A stretch of DNA of 64,000 bases. Source: Gnetum montanum (taxonomy: Eukaryota > Streptophyta > Gnetopsida > Gnetales > Gnetaceae). The stretch spans positions 72,948-136,947 of the forward strand of contig MNCI01034303.1 in NCBI GenBank assembly GCA_015680685.1, in the 5' to 3' direction. Positions 43,444 to 56,175 of this stretch are shown in pieces (position 1 is the stretch's first letter; the number at the start of each line of letters is the position of its first letter). The notes beneath the pieces are model-generated. The model saw only the letters and a program-made list of their open reading frames with translations. It did no database searches and was not told where the DNA came from. The position numbers and the translations under genes were made by a program.

Positions 43444-45830
43444 CAAATTTAATTTACCCTAGAAAAATTAGAAAAGACTACATTCATGAGTTCCTAAGAA
43501 AATTTTTCATACAAAAATATCCCATTCAACTTATATAATGTTTTCACTACCTTTCAACATTTATTCTTAAGCATATTTTAGAAGCAAATTGAAAATGGTA
43601 TTAAAGTATTCATGGATGACTTTTCCACCTATGCATATGACTTTCAACAAGACATGGATTGATTATAGTAAGTGTTAAAGAGGTATGTTGAAATGAAATT
43701 AAAATTAAATTAATAAAAGAACCACCTTGTAATCTAGGAAGGCAATGTCTTAGGGCACATGACCTCTAAAAAAGACATTGAAGTATACTAAAGATCAAGA
43801 TCGTCTAAGACTCATGCAAAGATCTCAAATAGTGAAGGATATCAGGTTATATCTTGGACACATAAGATACCATTGGTGCTTCATCAAGATGCTTTTAAAG
43901 ATCACTAAACCATTTTTAGAACTCACAAAAAAGGATTCACCTTTTCTTTAGATGAAATATTGTAAGAAGGCTCTTTATAGTTTCAATTAGAATCTTGCAG
44001 AAATACTAATCCTATAGGTACCAAATTGATCTAGACCATTTTATATCATGACTAATGTATTTAATTAAGCATTGTAAGTCATGTTCATACAATTGAAAAA
44101 TAAAAAATATTCATGTTATATCCACTACGTAAGTAAAAGCATCACTAATACATAACTAAATTACATCATAATAGAAAAGGATTTGGTGCTAGTGGTATAT
44201 GCTCTTGAGAAGTTCTAGCACTATGTGATTGGGTATTTAATATTTATGCATTGTGATCATAGTGCAATATAGTTTCTAATGAATAAACCAATAGTGATCC
44301 CTGAAATCACCAAATGGCTAGTAATATTACAAGAGGTTAATATTATGATGATAGGAAAGAATGATTCTAAAAATATTATTGTAGATTATCCTTCAATCCT
44401 TTAATGGGATAATAAGGCTAATGAAGAGTCTTTTTCAGATCAATTTCTTCATGAACCTCTATTTGAAAATACTACTCATGCTTTCTCATTAGCAACAACT
44501 TTTTGGTTTGTTAACCACTAGGTGTACTTAAAGGAGAAAAAATTACTACTAAATATAATAAATGCAAAATCCAATAATTCCTACACCAAGTCAAATACTT
44601 CATGGAAATAGAGGGAAGTGTATACAAAATTTATACTAATGACTTAGCACACTAGTGTATGCTAGAGAAGAGCCAACTTAGAGCTCTCCAAGATGCATAT
44701 GAAGGGCCATGTAGTGATCATTATATAAGTAGAGGAATAACTAGAAATACTTTCATGTTTGGTTATGTTTGGCCAATTGTCTTCCACAATGCATATGACT
44801 TTGTAAAATCCTCTAAATGATGCCAACATATTGATGATGTATAAACAAGGTTCAAGGAATCAAAATAGTAGATTTAGCCTATAAAGCATTTTGATCTATG
44901 AGAAATTAACATCATAGGTCCTATTACATTTTCTTCAATACACAAAGTGGGACAAAGTAGTTATAATAACTAATTACACTATAGTAAATATTATTAAATT
45001 CCTCAAGAAGTGTGTGATAAAAAATCTTTGCATGTCTCACACACTTACATCTAACAATAAGACTCACTTCATTTGACTAACTTTCAAGAAACTAATGAAA
45101 CATGTGGGGTCAAACATAAGTTCATCATACCATATCACCCCTAAGTCAACAAACAAGTTAATATTACTAATTGATAAATATCTTGAAGACTAACATGTAT
45201 CATTATTAAGTATAGAAAATATTGGAGCACTAAACTTAATGATGCTCTTTGGCCTTATAGATCAACATGGAAACTTTGCATTAGTTATTTTTCATACAAA
45301 CTAGTGTATGGAAATTTACTTAAACTATAGATACAAGTAAAACTCTATACACTTAACACCACTTATGACCTAGACTTGGAACTCACATTAGCATAACAAG
45401 AGAGCTTGATAAACCTAAATGTGTTAATAAAAAATAGAAAACTAGCTCTTATTTATAATTACACTTACAAAATTTATAATCAAAAGAGGTATGATTTAGA
45501 AATTAGATGTCTAGACCTTCAACCAAGAGACAAGGTCCTTAACTATAACCTAAATCATGTACCATAATGTACAAAGTTTCAAATGCTTTGGGAGGAATCA
45601 TCCATAGTCCATGTAGCTTATAGGTATAGTGTGTTGTAGATTTATCATCCAACAAAAACATAGAATCATATCCTTATTAATATTTAGCAAATTAAGCCAT
45701 TTTATAAATTCTATGGGACCAATGCCTTAAAAACTTCTAACCATTCTACCATGAGATCCTTTTTCCACATGTTTCCATCAAAACTCAATTATGAAGAAAA
45801 TCTTTTGTAATGAGCTAAACGAAATTTTTA
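43444..45830 (+). pseudogene. RT (second half), RNase H and integrase of element F
   Basis: The RT catalytic MDD is at 43613-43621 in KVFMDDFSTYAYDF. RNase H parts near 44180-44400 keep LVLVVYALEKF and FLMNKPIVIPEITKWLVILQ. Integrase near 44690-45300 keeps scattered motifs only. The C-terminal part near 45580 has FQMLWEESSIVHVAY in place of the GPF/WEGPY box. Stops are numerous. Confidence 0.7.
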
Positions 45831-47609
45831 AAACATTTTATTTTGAACTTTCTTTTAATTTTTCAATTTCTTTATATTTTTTATTCTTTATTTCTTATAT
45901 AGATTTACCATTTATTTGATTCATCATTTAACAAATTTTTGTTAATAGATCATGTTTTATGTCTAGGAGTTAACTTTGGTTTTGGAATTATATCCTATGT
46001 TATCAAAATATTATAATAGTAATTATATAAATGTAGTGAGATCATAACATCCATCCTTTTATTTCCATAAATAAGGGGATCTTATCATGGAAGTAATATG
46101 ATTTTTATTACATAGAGACCTAACCCATTATTTTTATAATTAATTAATTGTATCATGTACTTAATGCATGTTTTCCAATTTTTTCTTGTTAAGTAATGGT
46201 GTTTTCATATGATTGTCATTGGTCTAGTAGGCCTAGGATGACATAATATGAAATATTTGGCAAAGTTATGTCCTTGCTTTGAAATCCAAATGGATAGGTA
46301 TGATGGTCATTTAATCATACTTAATACAAAAGGTCCATTACAAAGATTGTAAGGTATCTTAAATCATGATATTTGTGATCCTTTCTTATGTTATTTCATC
46401 TCATTACTATGCTCAATTATGAAGCTAATAATTATGTTTAGTATAGTGTGGAATCCCAATGACAATAGTTGTTTGGTTGTTAGGACATAAAATTGATTGA
46501 CATTTAGTTTTCAAGGTGCCCATGAACATCTTATGAAACAATTATATAAGGTCAATTTAAGATCTTGATATGGAAAGGATCCACCTATATAACTCTTGAA
46601 GATCTAGCCAATGAGACAACCCAACAAGCTAAAAACATCAAGTGTTATTTGTTTCACTATTGTACATAATCATTTGATCATTTCTCTTTATCTTTATTAA
46701 AATTTCATGATAAACCCCAAGCTTCTTATTTATTTGAGCTTTCAAACCATGTCAATCCATTATTCCAACTTGTCTAAATTATCCATATGTTTTCTATGGA
46801 TTATAACCATTCCTATGGTTCTCCTTAAACACTAGAAATGCAAAAAAAAAATTCAAAAATAGGCCAGAAATTAAGAAACATTTTAACATTAGGCTTAGTC
46901 AATGTAGCCAAATTGATGGAGCAACATCAAACCAAAGGAAAAAACTTATATATGACCATGGCACTATTTGAAAATTTTTCGTTTCTGTCATTTTTGGTAA
47001 AAGATCTCTTGTCATTTCTTAGAACTAGAGAATTACAACTATGATATCTAGTGCATTGGACCTCCAATGTCAACCATTTGAAAACCTGAGTTTTCAACGT
47101 TGAGCTCTAGATCATGGGGGCATCTAATCTATAATTTCTAGTCTTCTAAAATATCCCAAATTTTAAACTCTTAATATAGTTAACATTAATATTTAATCAA
47201 AGTAATTCAAAATTAAGATAACCCAAATACATTATATGGTAATCACTTAGGGGTGTTAATGTTACAATGCTCTAAAACTAAGTAAATTTTAAAGGCCAAT
47301 TAAGGTTCAAACTTTGATGGAATTCATTTGAAAAATAACAAATTAATCATTAAAGTGATTATAAATGGTTCTTAAGAAATTTTTGAAGGAAAGTGATCCA
47401 TTCTAGAGAATGAAAAAGCAAAAACAAGATGGACAAAGATAAGATTGTCAGCAAAAGTAAGAACTAGAGGACACCAATGCAACTAGAACTACAAGGAAGG
47501 AGTCCAAAGTAAAATCTATTAGATAGATTCCCACCAAAAAAGGAATTCTAGGTAGGATGAAGCATAAAATTTGAGACCTAGCCTCAAATTTACTCTAACA
47601 AAGTCCTAT
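45831..47609 (+). other. 3' region of element F, non-coding
   Basis: The stretch is AT-rich, with no convincing gene. It contains one conserved motif group (47096-47120) shared with D and E. The last 200 bp before E have A-rich tracts and short chance frames. Confidence 0.45.
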
Positions 47610-47614
47610 CTAGA
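47610..47614 (+). repeat. Target site duplication of element E, left copy
   Basis: CTAGA directly precedes the LTR start TGATGAG. An identical CTAGA follows the 3' LTR at 57501-57505. Confidence 0.85.
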
Positions 47615-48471
47615 TGATGAGAGCAGTTACTCTAGAGGTTTATTCTAATTATTAGAGTGGCCGTTTCTCTAAAATTAGAGCAGTTTCTCTAATTATTATA
47701 GTAGTTGCTCCCAAGCCTATGAATTCAGTGTTGAGCCACACAATTTAGAGGAGGAAGTCTTGGAAGGAGGTCTTTCACAGGAAGTCTTTTAGAAGTCAAG
47801 TAGCGAAACTTTTGTAGTTAGAGTATTTTCCAAGTGCCCAAAGTAGGAGGTCTAAGTGTGGATGGATCTTTATTTGAGCATTGTGTACCTGAGCACACCT
47901 TGTGTATGGCAATAAAGATGAGCTCTTGGATTCATCCTTGCAGCACTTGAGATTTTTTTTCCTACTCATTTCCTTTATTTTATTTTCTTTTGCATTTATT
48001 TTATTTTATTTTATGCACTTTACATTTTTGTTATTAGCACACACAGTACGATCACTTCGAGCATGCATGTAACACTTGGTAACCTAGTAATGGTTAGCAT
48101 TTGGTAATACCAGTAGTGTTATGTTGGTTTAGGATGTGTACGACAAGTGAGAATGGATACTAGTGTTAGGATTAGTTTAAAACCTAGTTAATTAGTAGTT
48201 AAGTTAAATTAGTCACTTAGTTATCTCTCTCTCTCTCTTCTCCCTTATTAGCAGTAGAACATAAAAACATAAAAGCTATAGAAATCATATGCCTCAAACT
48301 TACTTAACCATACAATTGTGACATATAAGTAAGTTTGGGAAGACAACGATCAACCAACCCGTCCTTGTTCTAGAAAGGTGCATAGGCACTTAGTCCTTGG
48401 AATTCGATCAGATAATGTGTGAAACACTTGTATTCATATGGTTGAGCATAGGGGTACCTCACCGCTCATCA
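47615..48471 (+). repeat. 5' LTR of element E (857 bp)
   Basis: The ends TGATGAG and CTCATCA are perfect inverted repeats. Where the 3' LTR has a TATA box (CTATAAATATAG), this LTR reads CTATGAATTCAG at 47717-47728, so its promoter is damaged. It contains a segment at about 48222-48377, with a CT run, that is missing from the 3' LTR. This explains most of the length difference. Confidence 0.92.
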
Positions 48472-48548
48472 TTGGCACCGTTGTTGGGGACTTAGTTGTT
48501 TGTGTGCTCATCATTGGCACCATTGTCTGGGACTTAGTTATTTGTGCA
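48465..48548 (+). repeat. 42 bp tandem duplication across the LTR/primer-site border of E
   Basis: 48465-48506 and 48507-48548 are two copies of one unit beginning CTCATCATTGGCACC. Each carries the LTR end CTCATCA, a primer site and the following CTTAGTT. The second copy differs at a few positions. Confidence 0.92.
48473..48490 (+). promoter_or_regulatory. Primer binding site of element E (tRNA-Asp type)
   Basis: TGGCACCGTTGTTGGGGA differs from the tRNA-Asp complement TGGCGCCGTTGCCGGGGA only by C-to-T or G-to-A changes. A second, slightly different copy, TGGCACCATTGTCTGGGA, lies at 48515-48532. Confidence 0.88.
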
Positions 48549-48649
48549 CTAATTAGAACATAGGAAATCATTGACATCATTGGAACGAACGTTTAGGGTT
48601 GAATGAGGAAATAATAAACAAGAGTACATTACACTCTAAACAAAAAAAT

Positions 48650-51080
48650 ATGTCTCCTTCTTCGTACGAAAGCACCTCACCGCCTAGGTCTGAAATAGGA
48701 AATAATTAGCAGTGTAATACACATGACATTGATCTGCTAGTCCCTCAATGAGTTTGATTGGTATATATTCATCCTAATGAGTATATACTAGACTTCACCT
48801 TTATCCTCCATCAAGATGAAAATCTGCATTGGCAAGACTTAGAAGGTAACATAGTGTTAGCTGTCAATTATTCAATCCTAAGCATGCTTCTTTGTGCTCT
48901 CACATGAATTGGAATGTTGCACTTACATGTAGAATACATTGTGTAAGACCATGACTCAAGAGAATACCATACCATAGAGGCACAATGTCAAAGGGACTTG
49001 CAATAGGAGAGACATCATAAGTCTTTCAAGGGTAAGTGGTCCCAGGATGCCCCACATGTCTTAAGTGGAAATGAGGGTGGTGAACCTACCTCTAGAAGTT
49101 GGCCACACAAAGATGTTCCTCCCCTTGACTTTGGCCAAGGGGTTATGTATCAGGACATTCATTACACTATTCATAACCTAGGTTTTGATACCCATGGAAA
49201 CAAAGGATCCAAAAAAGGAACACGAACTCATGATAAAGGTGGACATTCTGATTGCAATCGTGATTAGGGCCAAGACCACAGAAGAGAAGGTAGTAAACAC
49301 CATCATGGTGATGGTTCTCCTTCTTCTTCACCTTCATCATCTCCTTCAACCTCTCTTTCAATATCCATACGTGGTCATAAAGAAAAATACCATGGGGATA
49401 AAGGTAGGTAAAGTAGAAGTCATAGACAAAATAGCCAGGAAAGGGGATGAGGACATTCTAGAGAGTCATGACATAGAAGAAGGGAGAGTAGGGAACAACA
49501 TAAGCATCATAGACACCATGGATGAGATGATAATAATGAACCCCTAATCACTATTCAAGGTATGTTAGACATAACTGAGGCTGTTAGAATTCCAACAAGG
49601 CACCAGAAAGATAGTAGGATCAAGAGATTAGATATGAAAAACATCCCATGATTTGAAGGGGGATACAATGCTGATCCTTAGAATCATTTACAAGCATTCA
49701 ATTATGTGTGTGCCTTACAGAACATAGAGAATGAATGAAAAAAACTTAATTTGTTCCCGCGAACACTAGTTAAAGAAGTGAAAAGCTGGTACTAGTCCTT
49801 AGAATCGGAATCTATTTGTAGATGGAGTACTATGTTAGAATTATTCAACAATAAGTACCAAATATACTCCTGAGTGTTTAACTTGTGAAAGAAAATCCAA
49901 GGCTGAAAATAAGGAGGACATGAACTGTTGAATGCTACCATGGGTCAATACTATGCACTGTTACATCGTTGTCCTAGACATGGTTATTTGCAAAGGGATC
50001 AACTGGCATGAAATGAGAAGAACCCTTAGGACTTATGCCAAAGGAATACTATCTAAGTTTAGGTCCCATCAAATTCAAAGACTATTGGAGCAAGTTGCTA
50101 AGGAAGAAGGTGAGCTACAGAAGAGAGAAAATGCAGAAGAGTATAACTAAGATCCTTCCCTTTGGAAGAGGGGAGTAAGATTTTGTGAGCATGAAGAAGA
50201 GTCACCACTCAAAGAGATGGTGAATAGGAAAAATTTGCCTATCCAAAAGATGACATCAGAAGTTTTGGCAGAGGTAGATCAAATGTGGGATTCCTTAGAC
50301 AATAGATTTTAAATTGTTCTTAAAATAGTACAGGAGTCTAGAGAGCAAGGTAGTGAGAAAAGGAAAAAAGAAAGAGGCTGAACATGCATGTATCAAGGGT
50401 AAGGGAAAATTTTCCATCATTGAAAAGGTTGTGGATTCAGAAATAGATAATGATAGTGGATGCGAGATATGTCAATATTACCATCTAAAGGGATGTTGCC
50501 TTATAATCTCACATCTGTAGGAGTCTAGAGTGTATGCACTAAATCCATGATTAAACAAAAGGAAAACACCCGAAAGGTTACCTTATCCTCAAGGTAACCC
50601 AAGGCAATTCCACAAACCTTTAACATATTTTCCTAATGGAATGCCACCACAACTGATTGGGAAATATCAACAGTGGTAGCACCCACAATCATGGGGAATG
50701 CCACCACCAAGGCAACAATATCCTTACTAGAAACCTCACCTGTATGGATATTACATGCAATAGCCAATCTTCCTACATGACTCTATTGGTCACGTCACTC
50801 CTCAACCTCACTACCAAGCCCATGAGTATTATGGAACTCCCTCTTCTAGAGGTGATATTCTGCAAGCATATCATCCTTCTCATCCAGCCGCATCTCTTCC
50901 ACCAATAGCTCCACTACCACCTACTCCCATGATGCAAGGTGAAATCCCTACCTAGCCGTAGCAAAGTAACGCCACGAGGGTTGTTAACTCTCAACCTACT
51001 ATTGGTTGCAACAACCATATGAAGAAAAGACCTTTCTTTAGAACCAATAGTCCAACCAAGCCCTTGCAATCATAAGCATT
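48650..51080 (+). pseudogene. Gag of element E
   Basis: The ATG at 48650 starts MSPSSYESTSPPRSEIGN. The phase is kept for over 1.3 kb with stops at former Gln, Trp or Arg codons. The N-terminal block YILDFTFILHQDENLHWQDL (48768-48830) is the family hallmark. A Ser/His/Lys-rich linker lies at 49190-49500. The core with LQAFNYVCALQNIENE is at 49690-49740. After a frameshift near 50005 the basic helix KFRSHQIQRLLEQVAKEEGE follows. A Pro/Gln-rich tail with PYGYY-like motifs ends near 51080. Gag would form the particle. Confidence 0.8.
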
Positions 51081-51084
51081 TGAT

Positions 51085-51690
51085 TCCTTAGATGCCTCAG
51101 TATTAATCAAAACTTTGGAGCCTCCTTCAACTCAACCACCGCACTCAATGCATACAATCATGCTAACACATGGTGTTACCAATTGGATCAAAGCTAGCCA
51201 TCTTCCTATGAAATTATCTTATCTTGGGAGTCCTCTGATATACTTACAAATCACTAGAAATGCACTATGCAAGGCTCTTTTGGATTCAAGTTCCAATGTC
51301 AACTTGATTTCTCAAGAAATGTAGAAGGCCTAGAACCTGCCTCTATTAAAAAAGAGCAACATCCATCTAGAGTTGGTTGACTAGTCCATCACTATTCCAT
51401 TGGGACTAGTGGAAGACATTGTTACCATTGTTTGTGTGTAGTCATACCCAGCTGACTTCCTAATGATTCAAGTAAACAATGGTAGGGAGGACTTCCAAAT
51501 CATAATGGGAAAAGCATAGCTAAGCACCATCGATGCATGCCTAGGAATCTACAATCTTTTCCTTGAAATGTCAAAGGAAAATACATTCAGAAAGATCAAG
51601 AAGAAGAAAGTTCCATGCATCGCATATAGTGACACAGGGTGTAATTGCATGCAGAGGTCATGGTTTGTGAAAAGTTAACATTGCCTGTAT
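51085..51690 (+). pseudogene. Protease of element E
   Basis: The catalytic region reads KALLDSSSNVNLISQEM (about 51271-51321), with DSS in place of DSG. Downstream FQIIMGKA and LSTIDACLGIYNL correspond to the conserved protease end, followed by YSDTGCNCMQRSW, which D also has. Stops interrupt it. Confidence 0.72.
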
Positions 51691-51949
51691 GCAATTAGTA
51701 TGCACAAGTGATCAACATACAAAGATGCTTGTATGTAGCAACCACATAATAGGAAGGCACCCAGTGCCTGACAACTAATTAAGAAAGCAGTTCACTCATA
51801 TGCATGGAACCAACAAAGGGTTTGACTTGTGCTTACATTGATAGCATAGATGCATTAAAGCAAGTCCACCACCAACTCCCAAGTCTTAACCTTGAAAATG
51901 TCAACTGGGGGAAGCTGGAAATCCCTAAGAAATTTAAGTAGGAGCCCCT

Positions 51950-53425
51950 CAAGCTGAAACCATTGCCCACTAGTATGGAATACACATTCCTTAAAAATAG
52001 AAAATTAGTAATTATTAATGCTAAGCTTGCTCCTCAACAGAAAGAAGAACTACTAAAGGTAATCAATAGGTGGTCAAAAGCCTTTGCTTGGTCATATCTC
52101 AAATTAACTAGAATAAATCCTAGGATATGCCAACATAGGATTTACACCAACCCCTCCATGAAGCCTTGAAGACAACCATAGAGGCATTTGAATCCAAAGC
52201 TAAAGAAAGTAGTCAAGAAAGAAATCAAACAGCTTCTCAAGGCTAGGTTCATATACCCCATTGCTAATAGAGAATGGGTTAGCCCCTTAGTTACTATGCT
52301 GAAAAAGGGAGGAAAATGGAGGGTGTGCATAGATTTTAGGCTACTGAATATGGAAACATTCAAAGATCAATTTCCATTTCTATTTGTTGACCAAGTCTTA
52401 GACACCATCGCAGGGCATCGCTACTACAATTTTCTGGATGGATATAGCAGATATAATCAAATCCAAGTAGCCCTAGAAGACCAAGCCAAGACTACGTTCA
52501 CTAGTCCTTAGGAAACATTTGCATACAAAAAGATGTTTTTTGGCTTGTGCAATACCCCTACAACATTTCAAAAACTAGTTCTAAGCATCTTCCAACAATA
52601 GATAGGAAATGGTGTGGAGGTCTTTATGGATGACTTCTCCACTTATGGAGCAAACTTTGCTCAAGCCTTAGACCAGTTGGAGCAAGTGTTAAAAAGATGT
52701 GTAGAAACTAATTTGAGGCTTAACTGGTAGAAAAGTCATTTTATGGTCCAAGAAGGCATAGTACTAGGGCAAAAAATCTCACACATAGGGATAGAGGTAG
52801 ACCCCAAGAAAATCAAAATTATCCAAGGAATTACCTGTTAAATGGAAACTAGCAAAGATATTCGGTCATTTCTTGGACATACTAGCTACTATAGGAGATT
52901 TATTAAGAACTTTTCAAAGGTTGCCAAATCATTGGTGGAATTAATGAAAAAGGACGTACTTTTCGAGTGGACCAGAGAATGTGAATTATATTTTCAAACT
53001 CTAAAATAGAAGCTAGTAGAAACACCCATTCTACAAGCTCCTGACTAGTCCAAACCATTTCATATCATGATTGACATGTCCAAATATGCTTTAGGAGATG
53101 TACTTACACAGTTAGATGACTCGAAGCATCCTTATTACATTTACTATGCAAGTAGAAGTATCGTTGGTGCACAACTTAACTACACTACCACAGATAAAGA
53201 ATTAATGGTTGTAGTGTTTGCACTAGAAACATTTAGACACTATGTATTAGGATATAAAGTATATATACATACAGATCATAGTGTAATTTGGTTTCTCATG
53301 AATAAGCCAATGGTAAGCCCTCATATCATACGATGGCTTGTAATCTTACAAGAGCTTGATTTAACAATGATCGATCGCAAGGGCACTGAGAGTGTAGTTG
53401 TTGATCATTTATCTCGGTTGTGATG
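51950..53425 (+). pseudogene. Reverse transcriptase and RNase H of element E
   Basis: One phase holds from 51963 to the end of integrase. RT: KARFIYPIANREWVSPLVTM, WRVCIDFRLLNME, FLDGYSRYNQIQVALEDQ, and the catalytic MDD at 52626-52634 in VEVFMDDFSTYGANF. Then come HFMVQEGIVLGQKIS and RSFLGHTSYYRRFIKNFSK. RNase H (53067-53423) is open for 118 codons, with YYIYYASRSIVGAQLNYTTT and HTDHSVIWFLMNKP. Stops such as TAG at CCT-TAG-GAA (52507-52515) sit at conserved Trp positions. The copy is dead but highly readable. Confidence 0.9.
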
Positions 53426-54880
53426 GGATAATAAAGAGGATGAGTATTCAATTTCTAATCATTTCCCTAATGAATACCTCTTTGCTGGTGTAGTGAATAA
53501 TCAATCACCCACGGAGACAAACTAGTATAGTAGAATTCTTACCTATCTCCGCACCCAACAAACACCACAAGAGTTAAACCTTAGGAAGAAACAAAAGTTT
53601 CTTCACTGAGCTAAGTACTTTATGAAGATCACTGGGCAACTTTACAAAGTGTGTCCCAATGGCTTGGTTAAATGGTTTGTTCTCGATATAGATCAACTAT
53701 GAGTTCTCCAAGATGCTCATGAGGGTCCTTGTGGGGGTCATTATGCTGGGAGACGAATAACCATCAAGATCTTGCTTGCAAGATATTATTGGCCTATAAT
53801 ATTTTGGGATGCCCATCATTTCATCTAGTTTTGTGAGCATTGTCAATGTGATGAGGGAATGACTACTAGAATGGAGGGTTTGCAATAATGGATTCAACTG
53901 TTAGAACCATTCAACATTTGGTGAATAGATTTTATGGGGCCAATTACATCAATGTCCAATGGAAAAGCCTATATCATTGTTATTGTTAATTACCTAACTA
54001 AATGGGCAGAAGCAGCTACTGTTAAGGATTGTACATCATCTATAGCAGCATGATTTGTTTAACAAAAAATCATAAACAAGTTTGGTGTGCCTTGTGCAAT
54101 TATTTTAGACAATGATACCCACTTCACATGTGCAACCTTTTGGAAATTAATGCAACACTTAGGGGTTGAGCATAAATTGACCACACCATGCCACCCTCAA
54201 GCAAACGATCAAGCAGAAGTCACCAACAGGGAGATTACAAAAATATTGATAAGAACTATTAGCAAGCTTAGGTGAGACTGGAGCACTAAACTGAACTATG
54301 CTCTTTGGGCATACCACTCCACATGGAAACTCCCTACATGCTACTCTCCCTATGAGTTAGTGTATGAAAAATTACCAATGCTTCCCATTCAAACTAAGCT
54401 CTGTATACTAGCCATGGCATGTGACCTCAACCTTGACCTTGATATAGCATAGAAACAATAGTTAGTAACCCTTAACTTGCTAGATGAAAATCGACTAGTT
54501 TCCCTATCATCTAATGAGTTTCACAAGGCATTCAATAAACAACGTCATGACCTAAGGATTAGGAAAGTTAAATATCAATTGGGAGATAAGGTTCTCTACT
54601 AGAATTCCACACATCTGCCACAACATATTAAATTTCAAACACTGTGGGAAGGACCTTATATTATTTATACAACGTTTCCTTTAGGGGCCATGACAATATA
54701 CAAACCTGAGAGCCCAGACAAGAAACTGTTGGGTAATGTACAATAAACCAAACCTTTCCATGAGCTTAGGACAACCAATACACATGCTACCTCTTTTGGT
54801 GGACAACCTTGCTCACTATTTTGGATCTCCTCCTTCCAACTTAGTCATGGGGGAGATGGCCACCTATGCTAACTATTCTA
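53426..54880 (+). pseudogene. Integrase of element E
   Basis: The zinc domain keeps its HHCC ligands near 53717-53850 (DAHEGPCGGHYAG, then FCEHCQC). The core keeps the first Asp in IDFMGPITSMSNGKAYII (about 53925-53975), the second in ILDNDTHFTCATFWKLM, and the Glu 36 residues later in ANDQAEVTNREI (54205-54245), a D-D35-E spacing. The C-terminal domain near 54620-54670 has FQTLWEGPYIIYTTF. The pol end overlaps the first polypurine-like motif. Confidence 0.88.
54842..54861 (+). promoter_or_regulatory. First polypurine-like motif of element E, at pol end
   Basis: TAGTCATGGGGGAGATGGCC is almost identical to the corresponding site of D at 36209-36191, including the CATGCTAAC-type continuation. 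Confidence 0.6.
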
Positions 54881-56175
54881 GGCTCTCAGTTATTTTTGAA
54901 TTTTTGTTTTACACATTTTTTTCTTACACATTCTTTCAACTTTTCTTATTTCTATTTTACACCATTGTTCATGTTGTTACTGTTTCTTTGTTTGCTTGAT
55001 TTACTTTTATTCATCATCTAATAAGTGCTCATGATGGTGGATTGAATTATATCATATTAATTGCTAATGTTTGATTTTTACCTTTGAATTATGATGCTAA
55101 TATTAAGGTATGGTTCTTTTGGTAAAACAAGCAATGAGTCCATGCCATCCACTCATCCATACAACTCTATGGTCTCCTTTGGCTTGGAATTGTACTGTCC
55201 CTATTTTTTTAAGTAAACTTTTAATGAATCAGTGGCTAGGTATTTTTCAAACCAAGGAAAGACTCAAAGGATGAAAAGGGTGTGACTTCAAGGGGATTCG
55301 ATGCATTTGTGTTGGCCATTTTCTTGGGTGCTTGGATGATTTTTCTTGGATTTTCCGCCATTTTGACATTTTTTAAAAATTAGGAAGCTAAGTGAATAAA
55401 AAGAGGTCTTTGCATGGTGTGGATCTGATGTAAGAAAAAAGGAGAAAAGAGAGAGTGAGAATTCAAAGCACACCCCTTAGACATAATAAAGAAATATGGG
55501 CTACAAGCATTGGTTATGGAATTGGAAAGACATGTTATCCATGCCTAAAGGTTCCCTCTAACTAAGGCCCTTTCTTGCTTCCTATTTCTCCATCTTGCTC
55601 TTCTCGGAATGGTGGTGACCCTTTGTGGAAGCATTCTTGTTGCTTCAAGTGGATGGATTGTTCAAGTGTGTTGATGCGAGGTCACTAGATGTCATTTGTT
55701 TGAGTCTGGATTTGGGATGAGTTCCACTCAGTCACATTAACCATAAAATACACAAGGGGCTTTACACAACCTTATTCTTGGGATTCCATTCCATTCTCTC
55801 CTCTACATATTTCTTCCCATTTTTCACCTCATTTCCTGTTTTATCATTAGTCCATTTTGGGTTGATGCATTATTTTTCTTTGGTGCATTCTTATGGATAA
55901 TTTTTTAACTCTTGCTTCCAAATGACATTCCTAGAGCCTATGGACTGTTTGGTTTGTGGGTTTGTCAAGGCATAAAAGGCATGAGCCTGCTTTGGGGAGG
56001 ACCCACCAGCATTTATTTTTGATGCAATTGTTAACTTCTTTCCCTTAAACATTTCCTGTAATCAAGCATTTCTTATTTCATCCCCATCCATAACATCCAT
56101 TTAATTGGCATTGCCGTTGATATTTTTTCCCATCTTTCTTGTTCCTCATATTTTTCCATCTTATAGCTATCGGAG
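54870..56175 (+). other. Conserved non-coding segment 3' of pol, element E
   Basis: No gene is supported. Patches align with 34820-36190 of D on the other strand. The family keeps this 1.3 kb without a frame, which argues for a non-coding role such as a transcript leader. Confidence 0.6.

Larger units (their letters stand above)
43439..47609 (+). mobile_element. Element F, right part: rest of RT, RNase H, integrase, 3' region
   Basis: Immediately beyond D the reverse transcriptase of F resumes, followed by RNase H and integrase to about 45830. A non-coding stretch follows. At 47096-47120 it keeps the GTTGAGCTCTAGATCATGGGGG motif group that in D and E marks the intron-like leader. Element E starts at 47615, so it probably also sits in the 3' region of F. 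No 3' LTR of F is visible beyond E. Confidence 0.7.

Noticed and set aside
50657-50908. Frame with NSGSTHNHGECHHQGNN resembling a His/Cys metal-binding protein, with look-alikes in C (8220-8501) and D (40448-40128)
   Set aside because: It is an out-of-phase reading of the Pro/Gln-rich Gag tail. The true phase gives the family's PQSWGMPPP/PYGYY-type sequence.
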